This document shows, piece by piece, positions 13,164 through 17,592 of a DNA stretch of 17,592 nucleotides. Below the pieces are notes generated by a model. It did no database searches. It was not told where the DNA came from and saw only the letters and a list, made by a program, of their open reading frames with translations. This stretch comes from a bacterium. GTDB taxonomy: Bacteria > UBP18 > UBA7526. Position 1 is the stretch's first letter; every line of letters starts with the position of its first letter. Location: assembly GCA_030619985.1 (NCBI GenBank), contig JAUXAI010000022.1, positions 1 to 17,592 on the forward strand, given 5' to 3'. A program made the position numbers and the translations under genes.

Positions 13164-13308
13164 TTAGAAAATTTGGGGGAAAGAATCTGCTTGCCCCCAA
13201 GGGGTAACAGTGGAGAAATGCGACGTATAGGAACATTTCGGAACGCCAGAGGGGTGAAACCCCTATGGAAGTATTCCCGAAGGGAATATCTTGATGGGGC
13301 AGAAAAGG

Positions 13309-13887
13309 ATGAAGAAACTTTATCTTATTCCTATTGGGGAAGTGGATGGGAAGATACTGGAGGGATTGAAATCCTCTTTAAGAGAGAGGTTCCATTTAGA
13401 GGTTGTAATTGGGGAGGCTCTGCCTAAACCAGATTATGCCTACAATCGAAGAAGAAGACAGTATCATTCCTCACCCATTTTAGATAACCTTTCCCGCCTT
13501 CGCTCTTCCACCCTCCGCAGTAGCAGTACTACTGCTACGGAGGACGGGTCGAGCTTCGGCGGGCAAGCCTATCGGGTATTGGGGGTTACAGAATTAGACC
13601 TTTATGTTTCCAATCTCAACTTCATCTTCGGTCAGGCCCAGATGGGAGGAAGAACTGCTTTAATCTCTCTTGCTCGATTAAGAGAGGAGTTCTGGGGAAG
13701 AAGGCCAAACGAGAGACTGCTTGCCGAAAGGGCCTTAAAGGAAGCGGTCCATGAGCTGGGCCATACCCTTGGTCTGGAACATTGTTCCAATCCAAAGTGT
13801 GTCATGCACTTCTCCAACTCCTTGGCTGATACAGATATAAAGGGCTCCTGGTTCTGTCCAGAATGCGAGAAGAAGATTAGAAAATGA
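13309..13887 (+). CDS. amzA: Archaemetzincin-family zinc metalloprotease with an inserted palindrome-encoded segment
   Basis: 192 residues from ATG 13309 (MKKLYLIPIGEV). The frame is open to 13291, and ATG 13294 is an alternative with AGGG inside a hairpin upstream. The family signature HExxHxxGxxHCx4CxM...Cx2C is complete: HELGHTLGLEH (148-158) for catalytic zinc and Glu149, then CSNPKCVM, and CPEC (183-186) for the second, structural zinc. RVLGVTELDLYV and LNFIFGQAQMGG are also family-typical. About 24 residues rich in Ser, Arg and Thr (about 62-86) have no place in the family and are encoded by the 71-bp palindrome at 13493-13563. Known members are cytosolic aminopeptidase-like enzymes; the role here is unknown. 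The stop overlaps the apbE start by 4 nt. Confidence 0.9.
   Translation: MKKLYLIPIGEVDGKILEGLKSSLRERFHLEVVIGEALPKPDYAYNRRRRQYHSSPILDNLSRLRSSTLRSSSTTATEDGSSFGGQAYRVLGVTELDLYVSNLNFIFGQAQMGGRTALISLARLREEFWGRRPNERLLAERALKEAVHELGHTLGLEHCSNPKCVMHFSNSLADTDIKGSWFCPECEKKIRK
13493..13563. repeat. 71-bp palindromic element inside the amzA reading frame
   Basis: Outer arms CCCGCC (13493-13498) and GGCGGG (13558-13563); inner arms CTCCG (13513-13517) with CGGAG (13538-13542), and TAGCAGTA (13521-13528) with TACTGCTA (13530-13537). The arms between are imperfectly complementary. It keeps the frame open and separates conserved family blocks (ILDNL before, YRVLGVTELDL after). It resembles intragenic palindromic elements such as those of Rickettsia in kind, not in sequence as far as I can tell. 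Confidence 0.8.
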
Positions 13888-14861
13888 TTAAAAAACTTCT
13901 CTTCTTTATCTTAATAGTTATTTTTTTAATTAGTGGTTGCACTCCAAGATTTCCTACTAAGAAAGAGTTCTTGATGGATACTGAAGTGGAGATCATCCTA
14001 CCCCAGGGAGGTGAGGAGGATTTTACCGCTGCCTTTAATGAAATAAAAAGAATTGAGAAATTAATGGATGTCCATAATCCAGAGAGTGAAATCTCTCGAG
14101 TTAATAAATTGGCCGATAAGGAACCGGTTAAAGTTAGCAAAGAGATCTTTGAGGTCTTGAAAGAGGCGCTGAAATATAGTAGGCTTACCTCTGGGGCCTT
14201 TGACGTGAGCATTCGTCCCTTGTCTCGTTTATGGGGAGAAAAAGGAAAGTTAAAGGAAGTCCCTGAAATAAAAGAGATAGAGGAAAAATTACTACTGGTC
14301 AATTACAAAAATATCATCTTAAATGAAAGGAATCAGACGGTTGAATTTAGGAGGGAAGGCATGACTATGGATCTGGGGGGGATAGCGAAAGGCTATGCCC
14401 TAGATTGTGTCATAAGAGTTTTAAAGGAAAGGGGAATTAAAGAGGCCTTGATCAATGCCGGCGGAGATATTCGAGTTATGGGAGAAAGAGATTGGAAGGT
14501 CGGCCTGCAACATCCCAGGAAAGAGGACGAGGTTTTGGCAGTAATTAGACCAAGAGACCAAGCAATTGCTACCTCCGGCGATTATCAGAAATACTTTATC
14601 AAAGAGGGTAAGAGATATCACCACATTATCAATCCCGAGACTGGTTATCCTGCTACAGAATGTATGAGTGTAACCATTATCGGACCAAATGCTATTCAGA
14701 CAGATATCCTTGCTACCGGAGTCTTCATTTTAGGTCCAGAGAAGGGAATGGGGCTAATAGAATCCCTAAAGGAAGTTGAAGGAATCATTATCGATACTCA
14801 GGGAAAAATCCTTCTTTCTTCCGACCTAAAAGGAAGATTGCAAATTGACTCTAATATTTAA
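13884..14861 (+). CDS. apbE: FAD:protein FMN transferase (ApbE), lipoprotein
   Basis: 325 residues. ApbE transfers FMN from FAD to the Ser/Thr of [ST]GATx[ST] motifs, as in RnfG, and to RnfD/NqrB-type sites, on the outer side of the cytoplasmic membrane. Seen: a signal peptide ending in the lipobox LISGC (lipidated Cys19), DLGGIAKGYALD (163-174), INAGGDIRVMG (190-200), ATSGDYQKYF (229-238), HHIINPETGYP (246-256) and TDILATGVFILG (273-284) with the Mg-binding Asp. Length is normal. It overlaps amzA by ATGA, so the two are translationally coupled, an unexpected pairing. The likely clients, RnfG and RnfD, lie about 6-7 kb upstream. The gene ends 4 bases before the convergent PpiD-like gene, with no terminator visible between. 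Confidence 0.95.
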   Translation: MIKKLLFFILIVIFLISGCTPRFPTKKEFLMDTEVEIILPQGGEEDFTAAFNEIKRIEKLMDVHNPESEISRVNKLADKEPVKVSKEIFEVLKEALKYSRLTSGAFDVSIRPLSRLWGEKGKLKEVPEIKEIEEKLLLVNYKNIILNERNQTVEFRREGMTMDLGGIAKGYALDCVIRVLKERGIKEALINAGGDIRVMGERDWKVGLQHPRKEDEVLAVIRPRDQAIATSGDYQKYFIKEGKRYHHIINPETGYPATECMSVTIIGPNAIQTDILATGVFILGPEKGMGLIESLKEVEGIIIDTQGKILLSSDLKGRLQIDSNI

Positions 14862-14865
14862 CCCC

Positions 14866-16263
14866 TTACCTTTCTACAGGATAAATTTTAATTTTGGCTC
14901 TTTGATGTAAATCCTGATACCATTGATTATAGACCGTTGCTTTCTTCTTTTGAATAAAGTCTTCAGTAAATGCCTCCCTCTCTTGACTGAATCTTTCCTC
15001 ATCCATTCCTTTTCGTTTGATTACTTTAATGATGTAATAACCATCCCTTCCCCTTAGAGGATCCTTCACTTCGCCCACTTTGAGGCCGAAGGCCTCCTCT
15101 TCAATCTTTCGGGGCAGGTTACTCTCCCCACGCTTGAAAAGACCGGTTCCTTCAACCTCTAAAAAAAACTTTTTAGCCAAAATCTCTAAATCCTCTTTTT
15201 CCATTTCCTTTGTTATTTCTTGAGCCCTTTCTTTCGCGGTCTTCCATCTCTTTTCTTCTTTTAAAGTTCTCTTTATCTTTTCTTTTACTTCTTCTAAGGG
15301 AGGGATGTAAGATTCTTTCCTTTCCTCTAACTTGATGATGTGGTAGCCGAATCTGCTTCTCACCGGGCGAGATATCTGACCTTCTTTCAATCCAAAAGCC
15401 ACCCTCTCAAACTCCTCTACCATATCCCCTTTCTTAAAGAAGCCCAGATCTCCGCCCTTCTCTTTGCTGGGACACTGGGAGAGTTCTTTTGCTAGGCTTT
15501 CGAAATCCTCTCCCGCTTTCGATTTCTTTTTTATCTCTTTTATTTTCTCTGAGGCCTCTTCTCCCTTAACCAAGATATGCCTTACTCTTATCTTCTCTGG
15601 TATCCGGTAATCCTCTTTTTGCTGCTCATAATACTCTTCTACCTCTTCTTTCTCAGTCCTTATATCTTTCTCGGGTTTTATAAGAAGATATTCAATCTCT
15701 ATCTCTTCATTCATTTTTAGATATTCATCCCGGATCTCCTTTTCGCTTATCTCTATCCCATCCAGAATTAGATTCTTCAATTTGGTAATAGAAATTTCCT
15801 TGCTCATCTCCTCTTCAAACTTTTGGGGAGTATATCCCAACCAATCCAGGAGGGCGAAATAGGTCTCTTTATCGAACTTCCCCTCTTTCTGAAAGGCCGG
15901 GTAGCTTTTTATCTCTTTCCTCAATTCTTGATCACTCACCCTAATTCTCTCCCTTTTCGCTTCCTGGAGCAGAAGTTCCCTTTTGATTAAGCTATTTAGC
16001 GCCGCTCCCTCCAGGTTTAAAATCTTTGCCATTTCTTGGTTGAATGCATCCCCCATCCTCTCTCGCATCGCCCGGTAGAGCCCCTCAACTTCCTTGTAAT
16101 AAACCTCTCTTGTGATGCCCTTCCCGTTTACCGAAGCGACCAGGCCTATCCCCCTTTCTCGCAATCCCCCTGTGCCCCACCAGATAAAGGCCGGAATAAT
16201 TAAAATGATGGTAATCCAAAGAATTCTTCTTGCCCTTCTGCGCATGATCTTGAGCATTACCAT
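14866..16263 (-). CDS. PpiD/SurA-like membrane-anchored peptidyl-prolyl isomerase
   Basis: 465 residues from ATG 16263, which has GGGGAGG 6 nt upstream; the frame opens five codons earlier at GTG 16278. The N-terminus is short and basic (RRRARR), then one membrane segment (about 14-29), then a SurA_N-like helical chaperone region (about 40-185), a parvulin PpiC domain (about 226-316: IRVRHILVKG, KGGDLGFFKKGDMVEEF, FGYHIIKLEE) and a second, shorter parvulin-like half (about 363-417: GLFKRG, EEEAFGLKVGEV, GRDGYYIIKV). This resembles PpiD/SurA folding factors of the periplasm for outer-membrane and exported proteins. No lipobox is seen, so the anchor is a transmembrane helix. The only minus-strand gene in the window, transcribed divergently from mreB. 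Confidence 0.88.
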   Translation of the reverse strand: MVMLKIMRRRARRILWITIILIIPAFIWWGTGGLRERGIGLVASVNGKGITREVYYKEVEGLYRAMRERMGDAFNQEMAKILNLEGAALNSLIKRELLLQEAKRERIRVSDQELRKEIKSYPAFQKEGKFDKETYFALLDWLGYTPQKFEEEMSKEISITKLKNLILDGIEISEKEIRDEYLKMNEEIEIEYLLIKPEKDIRTEKEEVEEYYEQQKEDYRIPEKIRVRHILVKGEEASEKIKEIKKKSKAGEDFESLAKELSQCPSKEKGGDLGFFKKGDMVEEFERVAFGLKEGQISRPVRSRFGYHIIKLEERKESYIPPLEEVKEKIKRTLKEEKRWKTAKERAQEITKEMEKEDLEILAKKFFLEVEGTGLFKRGESNLPRKIEEEAFGLKVGEVKDPLRGRDGYYIIKVIKRKGMDEERFSQEREAFTEDFIQKKKATVYNQWYQDLHQRAKIKIYPVER

Positions 16264-16290
16264 AACTTGCCTCCCCACTCCATTCGGATA

Positions 16291-16439
16291 GTTAATAAGT
16301 TGACAAGTTAATAAGTTGATACGTATTTTCGTATTCTCTTATTCTCGTATTTTCTTGTTAACTTGTATCCTTGTTAACTTGTATCCTTGTTAACTTCTGT
16401 CTACTGATCACCGATCGCTGTTCACTGTTCCCCGTTCAC
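16291..16439. repeat. Inverted and tandem repeats in the 5' leader of the PpiD-like gene
   Basis: CTTGTTAACTTGTATC is repeated at 16354-16369 and 16370-16385 with a partial third copy at 16386-16396. On the other side, AAGTTGACAAGTTAATAAG (16297-16315) is roughly its complement, with TATTTTCGTATTCTC words between. Related words appear at 13011-13050. No ORF of note. Confidence 0.75.
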
Positions 16440-16445
16440 TGTTAT

Positions 16446-16474
16446 AGTATATCTCCTCTTTAAAATTTTTGCAA
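16446..16474 (-). promoter_or_regulatory. Promoter of the PpiD-like gene
   Basis: On the minus strand, TTGCAA (16474-16469), a 17-bp spacer and TATACT (16451-16446); four and five of six consensus bases. The predicted start near 16439 would give a leader of about 175 nt through the repeats. It is paired back to back with the mreB promoter. Confidence 0.6.
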
Positions 16475-16481
16475 GAAAAAC

Positions 16482-16510
16482 TTGCCCCGTTAGAAATAGT
16501 GTGATATTAT
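16482..16510 (+). promoter_or_regulatory. Promoter of mreB
   Basis: TTGCCC (16482-16487), a 17-bp spacer and TATTAT (16505-16510); four and five of six consensus bases. The predicted start is near 16517, giving a 5' UTR of about 210 nt composed of short repeats. Only 7 bp separate its -35 box from that of the divergent promoter. Confidence 0.6.
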
Positions 16511-16522
16511 AGCAAATAGAAA

Positions 16523-17592
<1,070 letters not shown>

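Larger units (their letters stand above)
12943..13308. repeat. Repeat- and palindrome-rich spacer before amzA
   Basis: From 12957, ATGCAAAAT words repeat (12959-12995). At 13011-13063 lies a block related to the leader of the minus-strand PpiD-like gene. A signal-peptide-like remnant follows (13080-13163). Then come palindromes: GGCATCGGAATTT-CAAT-inverse (13129-13158, 13 bp perfect), TTGGGGG with CCCCCAA (13173-13200), GAAATG with CATTTC (13215-13239), AGGGGT-GAA-ACCCCT extended by CCA/TGG (13246-13268), and TATTCCC-GAA-GGGAATA (13272-13288). No tRNA or known riboswitch fold was recognised. Confidence 0.7.

Noticed and set aside
13201-13290. Riboswitch or structured RNA before amzA
   Set aside because: Several independent small palindromes are present but no known riboswitch core was recognised; reported only as palindromes.
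13173-13427. 84-codon ORF overlapping the start of amzA
   Set aside because: It is composed of palindromes and the out-of-frame amzA start; no recognisable protein features.

Overview
The window reads as a chromosomal segment of an anaerobic, diderm (Gram-negative type) bacterium, probably from an uncultivated lineage. Evidence: a complete six-gene Rnf complex, an ApbE lipoprotein with a lipobox, a membrane-anchored PpiD-like periplasmic chaperone and MreB, beside families shared with archaea (a COG1784 permease, archaemetzincin, the AmmeMemoRadiSam pair). I do not assign a phylum. No tRNA, rRNA, CRISPR array, phage gene or transposase was seen.

Layout. (1) 2-2768: a tight three-gene operon, OB-fold protein (5' end outside), COG1784/TctA-like permease and YdjM-like membrane metal hydrolase, closed by a Rho-independent terminator at 2811-2842. 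(2) 2914-4770: a good sigma-70 promoter, a 5'-UTR hairpin, then tsaC, a low-molecular-weight phosphatase and rpiB, the order known from the Bacillus ywlC-ywlE-ywlF neighbourhood. (3) 4890-10320: rnfCDGEAB, split by three unusually long repeat-filled spacers. (4) 10396-12914: a flavin-reductase-like gene with an in-frame TAG, then amrB and amrS. (5) 12915-13308: a repeat- and palindrome-rich spacer holding a 27-codon signal-peptide-like remnant. (6) 13309-14861: archaemetzincin overlapping apbE. (7) 14866-16263, minus strand: a PpiD/SurA-like prolyl isomerase. (8) 16264-16725: spacer with back-to-back divergent promoters. (9) 16726 to the end: mreB, cut by the window edge.

How it fits together. 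Rnf couples reduced ferredoxin oxidation to NAD+ reduction and ion translocation. RnfG and RnfD carry covalently bound FMN, which ApbE attaches, so the complex and its maturation enzyme lie within 10 kb, with a flavin-reductase-like gene directly after rnfB. tsaC, the phosphatase and rpiB are housekeeping functions.

The least explained layer is non-coding. Many gene junctions carry short-period arrays (7-, 8-, 9- or 16-bp units). Several run across the stop codon of the preceding gene and several are arranged as inverted repeats. Palindromes with 3-4 nt loops occur in the spacers, and one 71-bp palindromic block sits inside the archaemetzincin reading frame. The other main points are the amber codon at an expected Trp position of the flavin reductase and the OB-fold/permease/metal-hydrolase operon, which has no assigned function.
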